From JBKEAJ01 sp047972135 (lineage in GTDB: Bacteria > Bacteroidota > Bacteroidia > Bacteroidales > Prolixibacteraceae), in contig JBKEAJ010000151.1 of NCBI GenBank assembly GCA_047972135.1, positions 1-21,946 of the forward strand: a DNA stretch of 21,946 nucleotides, written 5' to 3'. The notes beneath the pieces were generated by a model. The model was given only the letters and a program-made list of their open reading frames with translations. It was not told where the DNA came from and did not search any database. Shown one piece after another: positions 21,836 to 21,946 of this stretch. A program made the position numbers and the translations under genes. How positions within the stretch are numbered: position 1 is the first letter of the stretch; each line of letters begins with the position of its first letter.

Positions 21836-21890
21836 AAACAGCCTTGTTTAAGGTTTAAAATGCTATATGCTGTATGCAATACGCTTTAGG
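21836..21890. repeat. B-A modular repeat copy, module A shortened
   Basis: AAACAGCCTTGTTTAAGGTT begins module B. It is followed by TGCTATATGCTGTATGCAAT and ACGCTTTAGG, after which the CTATAAGCGAACAGCC part of module A is replaced by CAAATGCAAAATAAACGAAC. It lies just before a palindromic repeat copy, as at 19583. Confidence 0.6.
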
Positions 21891-21910
21891 CAAATGCAAA
21901 ATAAACGAAC

Positions 21911-21946
21911 ATCATTGCGAGGAGCCGGCGACGTGGCAATCTCCTG
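21911..21946. repeat. Palindromic dispersed repeat (CGTCATTGCGAG family), copy cut by window edge
   Basis: ATCATTGCGAGGAGCCGGCG continues as ACGTGGCAATCTCCTG to the end of the window. It matches the left arm of the 77-bp copy at 19665 in the same orientation. The other arm would lie beyond the edge. Confidence 0.8.

Overview
The window looks like chromosomal DNA from an uncultured or little-studied member of the Bacteroidetes, most likely the order Bacteroidales. Four things support this. (1) MutS, KdsB and a ThiL-like protein follow the Bacteroidetes versions of these families closely. (2) menG/ubiE is followed directly by porT, a gene of the Bacteroidetes-only type IX secretion system (T9SS). 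(3) Several genes carry the Bacteroidetes -7 promoter box TAnnTTTG. (4) Shine-Dalgarno sites are essentially absent. Names rest on recalled family features; no database search was run.

Layout. 1-621 (minus): the start of a multi-pass membrane protein that runs off the left edge. 890-5448 (plus): an S1/OB-fold protein, mutS and kdsB. 5462-9883 (minus): a secreted protein of unknown function, an MmcQ/YjbR protein, a ThiL-like kinase, a DUF5684 membrane protein, and a glycosyltransferase family 9 gene paired with a DUF6165 gene. 10040-12807 (minus): an Rpn/PD-(D/E)XK nuclease with a 12-bp tandem repeat, a frameshifted metallo-beta-lactamase-fold gene, and an SDR oxidoreductase. 12895-16981 (plus): a tight operon of a PurL-half-like protein, menG/ubiE, porT and an FAD-dependent dehydrogenase. 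17461-20339 (minus): a DUF819 transporter-like protein with a small, probably frameshifted, upstream gene, a pentapeptide-repeat protein, and a MntA nucleotidyltransferase next to a HepT toxin gene with an internal deletion. 20419-21798 (plus): an alpha-L-fucosidase lipoprotein.

Functional themes. The envelope is represented by KDO activation (KdsB), a heptosyltransferase-like enzyme, PorT and the fucosidase. Menaquinone methylation, mismatch repair and purine/thiamine-type ATP-grasping folds are also present. I see no phage, integrase, transposase with its own ends, CRISPR array, rRNA or tRNA.

The notable signal is decay and remodelling. Three genes look broken: the MBL hydrolase, HepT and the small gene before DUF819. 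Two proteins of the PurM/AIR-synthase fold (ThiL-like and PurL-half-like) have lost hallmark acidic motifs while their frames stay open. Intergenic space is filled with at least three families of palindromic dispersed repeats, and one copy supplies the stop codon and C-terminal tail of the MmcQ/YjbR gene. I found no convincing new multi-gene system. The best leads are the two AIRS-fold proteins with altered active sites and the repeat families.
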